A stretch of DNA of 64,000 nt, taken from assembly GCF_035046485.1 (NCBI RefSeq), contig NC_085138.1:58509254-58573253 (forward strand), given 5' to 3'. A program made the position numbers and the translations under genes. Position 1 is the stretch's first letter. Each line of letters opens with the position of its first letter. Below are positions 30,850-40,757 of this stretch, piece after piece. The notes below the pieces were generated by a model that was not told where the DNA came from, ran no database searches, and saw only the letters and a list, made by a program, of their open reading frames with translations. This DNA comes from Aedes albopictus. Lineage: Eukaryota; Arthropoda; Insecta; Diptera; Culicidae.

Positions 30850-31125
30850 ACGATGCTAACGCCCCTTTCCTCGTTCTCTGTTGAATATAGATTTAGTTTG
30901 TCGTTTCTCCAGCATACGAGCTACGAGTCCAGCCCATCGCATCTTACCACGTTTTATTCGCTTCACTATCTCATTATATCTTAATCTCTTTAATATACTT
31001 GGTACAATACGACGCCATCAGATGCTGTCCTCAAGCCTACCGTTGAGTATTCGCAGCACTTTACGTTCGAAAACTCCAAAGGCTCTTCGACCTCGATTCA
31101 TGGCCGTAGTAAGCGACCGAAAAAG
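30850..31125 (-). pseudogene. Non-LTR retrotransposon ORF2 C-terminal fragment
   Basis: Minus-strand reading with breaks resembles FERKVLRILNG ... RRIVPSILKRLRYNEIVKRI ... MRWAGLVARMLEKRQTKS, which parallels the RLRWAGHVIRM block of the RTE-like family. It is short and in-frame only in parts. Confidence 0.5.
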
Positions 31126-31953
31126 TCTGAGTATTGCGCGATCGCCTGACAAAGGTTCCGCTCATTTACACACCAGCTCTCCCTACCGCTCCCTCCAGTT
31201 CAGGGTCGGATTTAGGGAAGGGCCAGGGCCATGGCTTTGGGCCCCACATTTTTGGGCCCCAACTAAATTTCACTTTACAAATGTGAAACAAGTAAAAAAA
31301 AATGTTGCAAAACAATCTTTGACTTTTAAATTTCTTGAATTTTACTTGAATCTTTTTAATTCAACATGCAAGTTATTTCTCCCAGAAATTCTTGAACATT
31401 TTCGGTAGAATTTGAAGAATTTCTAGCGGAATTTAGAAAATTCTTTGGTATTCTGGGCTTCGATTTGGCTTAGAATACGTACCATTTATTCAAACTGAAC
31501 CCCATTATAGATAAAACATTTCATTGGGAAATTTTAACAAGAATTTTGAGAGAAACTTATTTTTCAATTTTCTTAAATGTTCTTAAATTATTTAAATAAT
31601 CTATAGATAGAAAATCTATTTATAGAAAAATACACGGACTTGCTTAGAATATTAGATAATAAATTTGTGAAAATACGCTCATTAATCTTGAAGAAATTCC
31701 AAGAGTTTTGCATTCTATTTCTTGTAAATATCAAACAAAAAATCGTGCGGAATTTTCGTCTACAGTTTTCTAGAAATTTTACATGGAATTTGATAAAAAG
31801 AAGTCAAAAATTCCTTCAGCAGCTCATCATTGTTGTTATCACTTTTTTAATGTAACCATTAAAATGTTTAATACCTTGAAACTCCCATTCCACGTTAAAA
31901 TTTTGCAAATAAACAATTTCAGCGAGATCAGAGCAACAGGCATTTATACACGT
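31126..31953. other. AT-rich intronic DNA
   Basis: The sequence CAGGGTCGGATTTAGGGAAG at 31201 followed by GGGCC-rich sequence looks like a solitary hAT-type terminus. Otherwise nothing is recognised; frames at 30881-31408 and 31640-31998 are AT-rich and domain-free. Confidence 0.35.
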
Positions 31954-32445
31954 AACAGAAATACGTGTTTGATGAACAAATTAAGATTTGAATTATGAAA
32001 AGATATCACTTCTTTCCTCCAATCTGCGGAGCCACTTGACCATCTCCGTCTCCCGAAGGCACAGAATTGGACTTGATTCCACTAATGCACAAGATTTGTT
32101 CCTCTTCATGTTTGCCCGAAGCTTACGACAATTTTCAAAAAATAGTTCCTCTCCCGCTCTAACATACATGCACATTGCACACAACAGAGACTTGTAGATG
32201 TTCAGTTCATGTAATTCCATTCGAAGGAGATTTGGATTGTGAAAAGGATCAAGCAATGTGCATTAGTGGAATCGAGTTCAGTTCTGTGCCTTCAGGGGAC
32301 GGAGATGGTCAAGTGGCTCCGTAACTTGGAGGAAACACCCGTCTAGCGAATAGGGAGTTGTAGGTGCGATTCCCACTGGAGCACGTGGATTTCTTTTTAT
32401 TATTCATATCTCAATTTGTTCATCAACCACGTGTTTCTGTTTGCT
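31954..32445. mobile_element. Foldback element with a tRNA-like insert in one arm
   Basis: The left arm (31954-32090) and right arm (32253-32445) are inverted copies (GTGCCTTC, GGAGATGGTCAAGTGGCTCC, TTGATGAACAAATT). The right arm holds about 55 extra bases with a B-box-like GGTGCGATTCCCACT (32363). It could be a pair of SINEs head to head or a foldback MITE. Confidence 0.6.
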
Positions 32446-32448
32446 TGG

Positions 32449-33965
32449 TTAGCCTAAGAAAAATCGAGAAAATTTGCAGCCAACCAGCAGACAGTTCTTC
32501 CTCTTCCCTTCTTTCTGCTTGAAAAACTCGACCGGCAGTTGATCCTTCCCATCACCGCTGTTATTCTTCAGCCCTCTAATGGCTGTCTTGACCTCGTCTA
32601 GCATTCGAGTTTCCACTGCCTGTCCGTCGCTATCGATTGGAATACTGTCTATTGGACTTCCATTCTTCCTCGAAGTGCTCACTCCTCCTGGCAGCCACCA
32701 TTGTTTTCTCAGCAAATTTCCATCGCGGTTGTTGCACATAACGTGAGCAGGTGCTGTTTTCTCCGCACGCCAATGACAGTTGCGTAAAACATCTGCATAT
32801 CATTTTGCTCCATACTCTCTTGCGCATGAGTAATCACATTTTCCTTTTGCGCTCTTTTGTTTTTGCGGTGGATTCGTTTTTCGACTACTCTTGCATCACT
32901 ATATCGCTCCCTGCTCTGCCGAGTCCCCGACACCAGCATCTAGCTTCTGACAATATCCTTCTCGTCGTTCCACTTTGGTACTCAAACCACTCGTTCGTAG
33001 AGTCCGACACAGTTGATGACTGAGCTCGAATCTTGCTAATTACGAGCTAGTCGATTTGCTTGCAAACTTCATCATTTGGGTGTGTCCAAGTGTCTTAGTG
33101 GATACTCCGCAAAAGTAGGTGCTGCTAATGACCATCCCTCTGGCAGCAGCAAAGTTGACTTATTTCGAAGACGGCTTATAACAAGACAGACATCTACCCT
33201 ATTGATCCATATACTTTGGGAGCTATAAGCACACTAGCGCCACGAACGACTTCAGGGAACAACAACATGAATGAGTGAACGTGTGATGCTACAATTTCCG
33301 TGTACGTATTTGCGTGCACACGCACACAATCATGTTTTAATGTTCCTGTGAATCGTTGAGGGCGTTTCGACCTTGTCGCCTGCGACAGGGTGGGAGCTGT
33401 CTGTCTTGTTATTAGCCATCTTCGCTTTTTTCCTCAGGCCATTGTTGTTAGTGATGGAGTGAAGGCTCTTATTGAATATAAAAATACCTATCTCCCGATC
33501 TGCGCGTTGGCGTTACCGAAAACAATCCTAACGTCGTGTTCAGAGCTTGTCCAGGAATTCATAAAACGCACGTCATCGGTTTTGTCACCAGATTTGGGCT
33601 ACCGCACTTCTTTAATATCAGGCACGCATACACCAACTTACTGCAATTCACGAGCCAAAAGGCTCACTAGTACAGGTTTATTCAAGGTCCTGATTTTCCA
33701 GGTAGGTACCAAGATTCCAATCATAGTCCTTATTTCGTCGCCAGATCAGTTTCTGAGGGTATCGTTCGCATTTTCTTGTTCTTACTTAATTTTGCGTGGT
33801 GCTGAAAGGCTTTCACGAGCTACCTTACCGGGGTCGCGTTGGTGGGCCTGCCATCTTAGGTATAGCTGAGGCGATATAGCGTTTCTTATTCACCCGTTAG
33901 ACGCCAGAACAGAAACTATTTGAGCTGCATCTCCTTGGTGGGCAGACGCTCGGAACCTAACTTGC
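32449..33965 (-). mobile_element. RTE-like retrotransposon, third copy, heavily decayed
   Basis: Minus strand: 5' UTR-like GACGCCAGAACAG region (33890), endonuclease remnants (IRTLNKPVL near 33690, HDVRIVFGNANAQIGR near 33510-33545), linker (RKNKRAQKENVITHAQESME), and the start of the RT domain (DEVKTAIRGLKNNSGDGKDQ at 32500-32600). Stops are frequent. No catalytic RT motif is left. Confidence 0.65.
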
Positions 33966-33974
33966 TCTACCTTA

Positions 33975-34432
33975 CCGGTCAGGCTAAGGCCTGAGTGTCG
34001 TCCTCTGCTGTACGTAGAAGTCGTCTCCATTCAACTCGGTCCATAGCTGTACGTCGCCAGTCACGCACTCTGTGAAGGGTCCGCAGATCGCCCTCCACTT
34101 GATCGATCCATCTCGCTCGGTGTGCTCCACGTCGTCTTGTAGCGGTCGGATTGACTTCGAGAACCAATTTTATCGGGTTGTTATCGGACACCCTGGTGAC
34201 GTGTCCGTAGCCTCTCGGTTTTCGCGGTGTGGATGATGGTTGGTTCTCTTAACAGATGATGCAGCTTGTGATTCATTTCCCCACTCCACGTTCCGTCGTC
34301 TATCTAAACTCCTCCGTAGATGGTATGCAACACCTTCCGTTCGAAAACTCAAAGGGTGTGTTGATCCTCTGAAGGCAAACCCATGATTTGTGCCCATAGA
34401 GAACTACCGGTGTAATCAGCGCTTTGTAGATG
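33975..34432 (-). mobile_element. RTE-like retrotransposon 3' end, cut by the assembly gap
   Basis: Minus strand: YGHKSW-like start, MSDNNPIKLVLEVNPTATRR, RGAHRARWIDQVEGDLRTLH and DRVEWRRLLRTAEDDTQALA, then the GGTAAGGTAGAG tail at 33970. It abuts the 5' UTR of the third copy. The upstream part lies in the N run. Confidence 0.75.
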
Positions 34433-34932
34433 NNNNNNNNNNNNNNNNNNNNNNNNNNNNNNNNNNNNNNNNNNNNNNNNNNNNNNNNNNNNNNNNNNNN
34501 NNNNNNNNNNNNNNNNNNNNNNNNNNNNNNNNNNNNNNNNNNNNNNNNNNNNNNNNNNNNNNNNNNNNNNNNNNNNNNNNNNNNNNNNNNNNNNNNNNNN
34601 NNNNNNNNNNNNNNNNNNNNNNNNNNNNNNNNNNNNNNNNNNNNNNNNNNNNNNNNNNNNNNNNNNNNNNNNNNNNNNNNNNNNNNNNNNNNNNNNNNNN
34701 NNNNNNNNNNNNNNNNNNNNNNNNNNNNNNNNNNNNNNNNNNNNNNNNNNNNNNNNNNNNNNNNNNNNNNNNNNNNNNNNNNNNNNNNNNNNNNNNNNNN
34801 NNNNNNNNNNNNNNNNNNNNNNNNNNNNNNNNNNNNNNNNNNNNNNNNNNNNNNNNNNNNNNNNNNNNNNNNNNNNNNNNNNNNNNNNNNNNNNNNNNNN
34901 NNNNNNNNNNNNNNNNNNNNNNNNNNNNNNNN
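34433..34932. other. Assembly gap of 500 N
   Basis: Exactly 500 undetermined bases, probably a placeholder of unknown true size. It hides the 5' LTR and gag start of the BEL/Pao element, and possibly other sequence such as the missing GT43 exon. Open frames drawn across it (34390-35022, 34416-34976, 34430-35032) are artefacts. Confidence 0.98.
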
Positions 34933-34934
34933 CG

Positions 34935-37900
34935 GAACTCCATCCGGTCGGGCGTCGTTCTGGAGATCATCACCAACCAGCAGCGACGATCAACGAGCAG
35001 CTACCGATGCGCCACACTGTGAACGTAGGTAACGCCCCCACAGCCCATTGTACCATCATGCCACCGGTGAGTAACCACAACGTTTTTCCAAACCATTTAC
35101 ACAATATGCCAATAAATACTAGCCCCTCGTATTCGTACCACTCTTTCAATCAAAACTGCCCCCCATCGCCCATTTGTACGCCTATCGGTGGTCGCAGCCA
35201 CTACAATGTGCCAGAAAGTCCACTGTCTATTCCCCCCCATGTTGCGTATAGTGAACAAAATCGTCCGTTTCCGAATTCGTTTGTTATGAATGCGCCGATG
35301 CCGAACAACGGACTTCAACCGATGGAACATGGTCCATCATCGCACCAGCTGGCTACCAGACAAGTAGTTTCGAAGGAGTTGCCTGTATTCACTGGAGATC
35401 CTGTGGATTGGCCACTCTTCTGCAGCAGCTATCAGCATTCCACTCAGGCGTGTGGTTATTCCCATTCGGAGAATCTGCTCCGTTTACAAAAAAGCCTCAA
35501 GGGTAGAGCCAGGGAAGCGGTCAGCAGCTTTCTACTTCACCCTTCCACAGTACCGCAAGTGATTTCTACGCTGCAAACGCTGTTCGGCAGGCCTGAACAC
35601 ATCATCCACAACATGATTTCCAAAGTCCGCGAAATTCCTGCTCCAAGGGCGGACCGGCTCGAAACGCTTGTGAATTTCGGTCTTGCAGTACAAAATCTTT
35701 GTGGACATCTCAAGGCTATCGGACTGGAGCAGCATTTGTCAAATCCCATGCTGTTACAAGAACTTGTCGACAAGCTACCGGCTAACGTCAAACTTAGTTG
35801 GGCCCTACACCAGGAGCAGATACCAGCGGTAAACCTCAGCGAGTTCGGTGAATACATGGGAAAAATTGTATCCGCCACTAGCAGTGTGACCTGTTTCAGT
35901 GCATTCCCGCAGAAGCCATCCAAGGAAGGACGAGTCAAGGAAAAGGCATATGTGAACGCACACTCATCATCGATCGAAGGCAACAGCGAAAACCGGTCCA
36001 GCGACTGGAGGGCTCCATCAAAATCAACGAGACCGTTGGACAAGCAGGTGTCTACCAACAAAGCGTGTCCAGCCTGTGGGGCTACAAATCATCAAGCTGC
36101 AGGATGCCCGTCCTTCAAAAGACTTTCTGTCGACGATCGGTGGAAAATAGTGAAGGAAAACCAGCTATGCCGTCGCTGTCTAATACCACACACGCGATGG
36201 CCCTGCAAGGGAGAAATATGCGGGATCGGCGGCTGCCAGAAGAAACATAATCGTCTGCTGCATTCCAACAACCCGCCGGCGGAAGGACTTCCAAACCCGA
36301 CAAACGCAACGGTTACGGTTCACCGGTCGATCAGCACATCCACATTGTTCCGAGTTGTACCGGTAACCCTATATGGAAAGAATGGTCAGGTGAACACATT
36401 AGCGTTTCTAGATGACGGTTCGTCTATTACGATGATCGAGCGATCGTTGATTGATGAACTCGGCGAGGATGGGCCAGCGGAATCCTTGTGCATCCAATGG
36501 ACAGGAGGCGTAACAAAGCAGATTACGGATACAAACCGAGTTCAACTCCAAATATCAGCAGTGGGTAGCAGCCAACGGTACAAGCTTAACGAAGTGTACA
36601 CTGTGGATAACCTGGGGCTACCAGAGCAGTCGTTGGATTTCAGCGAGATGTCGATGCGGTTCAAACACTTGGGTGGCTTGCCTGTAACGAGTTTTGGCGC
36701 TGCCGTGCCAGGCGTGCTGATAGGTTTATCAAACACACACTTGTTGGCTACGCTGAAACTGCGGGAAGGACGATCTCTGGAGCCCATAGCGACGAAAACC
36801 CGAATCGGTTGGTCTATCTACGGATGTCAGCGCGATAAAGTAAACGTTATGCATCACCGCCTGTTGCACATCTGTGCTAAGCCAACGAATGAGGATTTGC
36901 ATGATTACGTCCAGAGTTTCTTTACCGTAGAAAGTCTTGGTGTAGCGTTGGTACCCCAAGTCGAAGGAGCTGATGAGCAGCGAGCCCGCAGAATTCTGGA
37001 AGAAACCACGAAGCGAACGAGTAGCGGCAGATTCCAGACAGGACTTCTATGGAAACACGATGAATTGGAGTTTCCGGACAGTCGCCCGTTAGCAGAAAAA
37101 CGATTGAGGTGTTTGGAGAGACGGCTGTTGAAGGACCCTGAACTCTACACGAACGTCCGCCAACAAATGTCGGACTACCAGGAGAAGGGCTATGCCCACA
37201 AGGCAACCGTTGAAGAGCTACGTAGTCTAGATCCACGTCGGACATGGTATCTTCCCCTTGGCGTAGTCCTTAATCCCAGGAAACCTGGTAAGGTGCGGGT
37301 GATCTGGGACGCCGCCGCAAAGGTTCAAGGCATTTCATTGAACTCCATGTTGTTAAAAGGTCCGGACCAAATGACTTCGCTTCTTTCCGTGCTTTTTCAA
37401 TACCGTGAACGAGAGGTGGCCATTTCTGGAGACATTAAAGAAATGTTTCACCAGCTCTTGATTCGAGAAGAAGATCGATGCGCGCTACTGTTTCTGTGGA
37501 GAGATTCCCCGGAGATGCCAGTCGAGGTCATGGTAATGAATGTTGCAGTCTTCGGTGCGTCATGTTCTCCGGCACAATCTCTTTTTGTAATGAATTTGAA
37601 TGCAACGGAACACGAAGCAGGATATCCAAGGGCAGCAGCAGCAATCAAACACCGGCACTATGTGGACGACTATCTGGACAGCGTTGATACCGAAGAGGAG
37701 GCTGTTGATTTAGCTTTGGAAGTAGCGGAAGTCCACTCGAAAGCCGGATTCAACATCAGAAACTGGCTGTCAAACAAGAAAGCAGTGCTCGACCAGATAG
37801 GTGAAGTGAACCCCGGATCCGTTAAGTGTTTCGCTACAGACAAGGAAACGGGTGCAGAAAGACTACTTGGGATGATTTGGAAGCCAGACGAAGACGTTTT

Positions 37901-40313
37901 TTCGTTTTCATTGAGCTTCCGCGAAGATTTGCAACAGCTAGTGGCAGGAGATGTAATTCCGACCAAAAGGGACATGCTTAAAGTTACGATGAGCATCTAT
38001 GATCCTCTGGGTATCGTGGCAGCCTTCGTTATCCATGGGAAGGTACTTGTCCAGGACGTCTGGAGGACAAAAATCGATTGGGACGAGAAGGTTCCCTGGG
38101 ATATTTTCTTACGCTGGAAACAGTGGCTTGCTGTACTCCGAATGATGAATACAGTTAAAGTTCCTCGCTGTTATTTCCCAGGATACAGCACCGATTGCTA
38201 CAACTCTCTAGACTTGCACGTCTTCGTTGACGCTAGCGAGGAAGCCTACGCAGCAGTAGCGTATTTTCGCGTCATCGACAATGGTTGTGTTCGGTGCTCC
38301 TTGGTATCATCGAAGACAAAAGTAGCTCCACTGCAACCTCTTTCCATCCCACGCCTGGAATTGTCCGCAGCAGTAATTGGCGCACGTTTACGGAAGACGA
38401 TTGAAGAGAAACATTCTCTTAAAGTACGTCGCACAGTTTTCTGGAGCGATTCGTCAACGGTCATCGCATGGATTAGGTCCGATGCGCGTCGCTATCGACA
38501 GTTCGTGGCATTTCGGGTCAACGAAATACTCAGTCTATCGTCGGTTCAAGAGTGGCGCTGGGTGCCCACAAAACTGAACGTGGCCGATGAAGCCACAAAG
38601 TGGGGTAAAGGCCCTTCCTTTGATCCGAACAGCCGATGGTATCACGGGCCGGATTTCCTATACGACAACGAACTGGAATGGCCGAAAGACTGTCGATCCG
38701 ATACCAACACTACAGTGGAAGAACTTCGGCCAGCCTATGTCTGCAAGCATCTTGTCATCGAACCAGTGGTGATGTTAGACCGTTTCTCTCGCTGGGAGCG
38801 ACTACTGCGAAGTATGGCGTACGTTGTGCGATTCATCGACAACAGTATCTTGAAGCACAGAAAGCAACCTTTACATCTAGGTGCGCTGACTAGGGATGAA
38901 CTCCAGAAGGCGGAAAGGTGCTTGTGGAGAATTGCACAGGGCGACGGGTTTCCGGATGAAGTAGCGGTGTTCAAACACAACCTTCAGTCATCTCAACGGC
39001 GGAATCTAGAACGAGACAGCCCACTAATCAAACTCACGCCAGCGATAGACGACTTCAACGTGCTGCGAGTGGACGGCCGCATTCAGGAAGCTGACTTCGT
39101 TGATTATGACGCCAGAAATCCAATCATCCTGCCAAGAGGACATCGTGTGACTGATCTGCTTTTGGACTGGTACCACCGAAAGTACCAGCACGCAAACGAC
39201 GAAACGGTGGTGAACGAGGTCAGGCAGCGTTTCTACATACCAAGGCTGAGAGTACAGGTCCGTCTGACGAGAAAACAGTGTGGATGGTGTAGAGTGTATA
39301 AAGCAGTCCCAACCGTACCAAGAATGGGACCGCTGCCGAAAGCTAGGCTGATGCCATTCTGTAGGCCATTCACCATGGTTGGAATTGACTATTTCGGACC
39401 TTATACCATACGATCACCGACAGGAAGAAGTACGATAAAGCGGTGGGTTGTGTTATTCACCTGCTTAACCGTCAGAGCAGTGCACGTAGAGATTGCAGCC
39501 AACCTATCGACGGACTCCTGCAAGAAAGCAATTCGTCGGTTCATCGGGCGCAGAGGTGCCCCACGTGAGATCTATACGGACAACGGTACCAATTTTGTTG
39601 GTGCGAGCAGAGAGTTGGCAGCGGAAATACGGATGATCAACGAGGAGATTGGCAGCACTTTCACTGACACACAAACACAATGGCTGTTCAACCCACCGTC
39701 AGCGCCGCACATGGGGGGATGCTGGGAGAGGATGGTGCGGTCAGTCAAAACCGCCTTAGGAGCCATTCCTACCGTGCGCATCCTGGACGAGGAATCGTTT
39801 GGCACCGTGCTCGTCGAAGCGGAGTCTATGGTCAACTCTAGACCTCTGACCTTCATTCCAATAGAAACAGCTGCGCACGAATCCTTGACGCCAAACCACT
39901 TCCTTCTTCTGAGCTCTACAGGAGTGCGACAACCAGTCAAGAGGTCTGTGGACGAAAAAGCTGCAATCCGCAATAGCTGGAACTTGATTCAGAACACCCT
40001 GGATGGATTCTGGCGGCGATGGGTTGAGGAATATCTTCCGACCATTACGAGAAGAACTAAATGGTTCGATGATGTCAAGCCTATACAAGAGGGTGCGCTA
40101 GTAGTTGTGGTTGATGGGAGTATTAGGAACCGGTGGCAAAGAGGGCGAGTGGTACGAACATATCCAGGTAGAGATGGTACTGTACGAAGGGCAGATGTTC
40201 AGACCTCCAGCGGAATCCTTCGACGTCCAGTCGTAAAATTGGCCGTGCTTGACGTGGATGCAGAATGTGACACCGAAGCAATTGCTCTGGTGACACGAGG
40301 GGCGGAATGTTAG
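34935..40313 (+). CDS. BEL/Pao gag-pol polyprotein (5' end missing)
   Basis: The frame is open from the gap edge; the first Met after it is at 35007 (1768 residues from there), but 24 in-frame codons precede it, so the true start lies in the gap. Numbering from that Met: gag core (LPVFTGDPVDWPLFCSSYQH) about 120-290; zinc knuckles CPACGATNHQAAGC (352) and CRRC...CGIGGC (388); protease with LAFLDDGSS (465-473); reverse transcriptase with LPLGVV...RVIWDAA (745) and YVDDYLDS (885); RNase H with FVDASEEA (1070) and FWSDSSTVIAW (1145); integrase zinc domain YHRKYQHAN...CGWC (1389-1432) and core VGIDYFG / YTDNGTNFVG / GGCWERMV (1458-1575); C-terminal basic domain (1683-1760). All catalytic residues I can check are present. 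Pol order with RNase H before integrase and the DDGSS protease are typical of BEL/Pao. Confidence 0.95.
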   Translation, partial: ELHPVGRRSGDHHQPAATINEQLPMRHTVNVGNAPTAHCTIMPPVSNHNVFPNHLHNMPINTSPSYSYHSFNQNCPPSPICTPIGGRSHYNVPESPLSIPPHVAYSEQNRPFPNSFVMNAPMPNNGLQPMEHGPSSHQLATRQVVSKELPVFTGDPVDWPLFCSSYQHSTQACGYSHSENLLRLQKSLKGRAREAVSSFLLHPSTVPQVISTLQTLFGRPEHIIHNMISKVREIPAPRADRLETLVNFGLAVQNLCGHLKAIGLEQHLSNPMLLQELVDKLPANVKLSWALHQEQIPAVNLSEFGEYMGKIVSATSSVTCFSAFPQKPSKEGRVKEKAYVNAHSSSIEGNSENRSSDWRAPSKSTRPLDKQVSTNKACPACGATNHQAAGCPSFKRLSVDDRWKIVKENQLCRRCLIPHTRWPCKGEICGIGGCQKKHNRLLHSNNPPAEGLPNPTNATVTVHRSISTSTLFRVVPVTLYGKNGQVNTLAFLDDGSSITMIERSLIDELGEDGPAESLCIQWTGGVTKQITDTNRVQLQISAVGSSQRYKLNEVYTVDNLGLPEQSLDFSEMSMRFKHLGGLPVTSFGAAVPGVLIGLSNTHLLATLKLREGRSLEPIATKTRIGWSIYGCQRDKVNVMHHRLLHICAKPTNEDLHDYVQSFFTVESLGVALVPQVEGADEQRARRILEETTKRTSSGRFQTGLLWKHDELEFPDSRPLAEKRLRCLERRLLKDPELYTNVRQQMSDYQEKGYAHKATVEELRSLDPRRTWYLPLGVVLNPRKPGKVRVIWDAAAKVQGISLNSMLLKGPDQMTSLLSVLFQYREREVAISGDIKEMFHQLLIREEDRCALLFLWRDSPEMPVEVMVMNVAVFGASCSPAQSLFVMNLNATEHEAGYPRAAAAIKHRHYVDDYLDSVDTEEEAVDLALEVAEVHSKAGFNIRNWLSNKKAVLDQIGEVNPGSVKCFATDKETGAERLLGMIWKPDEDVFSFSLSFREDLQQLVAGDVIPTKRDMLKVTMSIYDPLGIVAAFVIHGKVLVQDVWRTKIDWDEKVPWDIFLRWKQWLAVLRMMNTVKVPRCYFPGYSTDCYNSLDLHVFVDASEEAYAAVAYFRVIDNGCVRCSLVSSKTKVAPLQPLSIPRLELSAAVIGARLRKTIEEKHSLKVRRTVFWSDSSTVIAWIRSDARRYRQFVAFRVNEILSLSSVQEWRWVPTKLNVADEATKWGKGPSFDPNSRWYHGPDFLYDNELEWPKDCRSDTNTTVEELRPAYVCKHLVIEPVVMLDRFSRWERLLRSMAYVVRFIDNSILKHRKQPLHLGALTRDELQKAERCLWRIAQGDGFPDEVAVFKHNLQSSQRRNLERDSPLIKLTPAIDDFNVLRVDGRIQEADFVDYDARNPIILPRGHRVTDLLLDWYHRKYQHANDETVVNEVRQRFYIPRLRVQVRLTRKQCGWCRVYKAVPTVPRMGPLPKARLMPFCRPFTMVGIDYFGPYTIRSPTGRSTIKRWVVLFTCLTVRAVHVEIAANLSTDSCKKAIRRFIGRRGAPREIYTDNGTNFVGASRELAAEIRMINEEIGSTFTDTQTQWLFNPPSAPHMGGCWERMVRSVKTALGAIPTVRILDEESFGTVLVEAESMVNSRPLTFIPIETAAHESLTPNHFLLLSSTGVRQPVKRSVDEKAAIRNSWNLIQNTLDGFWRRWVEEYLPTITRRTKWFDDVKPIQEGALVVVVDGSIRNRWQRGRVVRTYPGRDGTVRRADVQTSSGILRRPVVKLAVLDVDAECDTEAIALVTRGAEC

Positions 40314-40757
40314 GAATAAATAACCCTCAACCGTTTGTCCATCGTTAGAATTACAAACAGCTTCACTGTACTTGAACTTGAATACCAATACCCGCACAAC
40401 GTGCAATATAGTTATACCATTGTTTTGCACTATCCATTCGTCAACAGTAATTGCAATCGCGCACATGCTAGACAGTGTAAAGATAAATTCTACTTCTATA
40501 TTAAACGTAAGGATCTTTTTCTCTTTATACCTAAAATATCAATACTTAAACTAAATTTGTTCTTAAAATTAGGTATTACTATTCTATTGTATCGGAGATA
40601 TATTTGTTGCTGAATGTTATGTTATGCGGAGACTAAATGTAAGTTATTAAGTGCTACTTATCGACATGCCAATTAACCGAAATATAATTCACAGCTTCGA
40701 GCTAACTTTCGAGTCAAAAATCGGGTTTGCTTCGGAGAATCCGAATCTTCTGCAACA
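40309..40757 (+). repeat. Putative 3' LTR of the BEL/Pao element
   Basis: It begins TGTTAGGAATAAATAACC right at the pol stop codon and is proposed to end at TTCTGCAACA (40757), giving TG...CA ends and about 449 bp. The 5' LTR is in the gap, so neither boundary can be confirmed by comparison. Confidence 0.5.

Larger units (their letters stand above)
34933..40757 (+). mobile_element. BEL/Pao LTR retrotransposon, 5' end in the gap
   Basis: A single gag-pol frame is followed at once by a putative 3' LTR. It sits in the same orientation as, and inside, the proposed large intron of the GT43 gene. The uninterrupted reading frame points to a young copy. Confidence 0.9.

Noticed and set aside
34390..35032. 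Three long frames across the N run
   Set aside because: They consist of undetermined residues; only the BEL/Pao frame has sequence support outside the gap.
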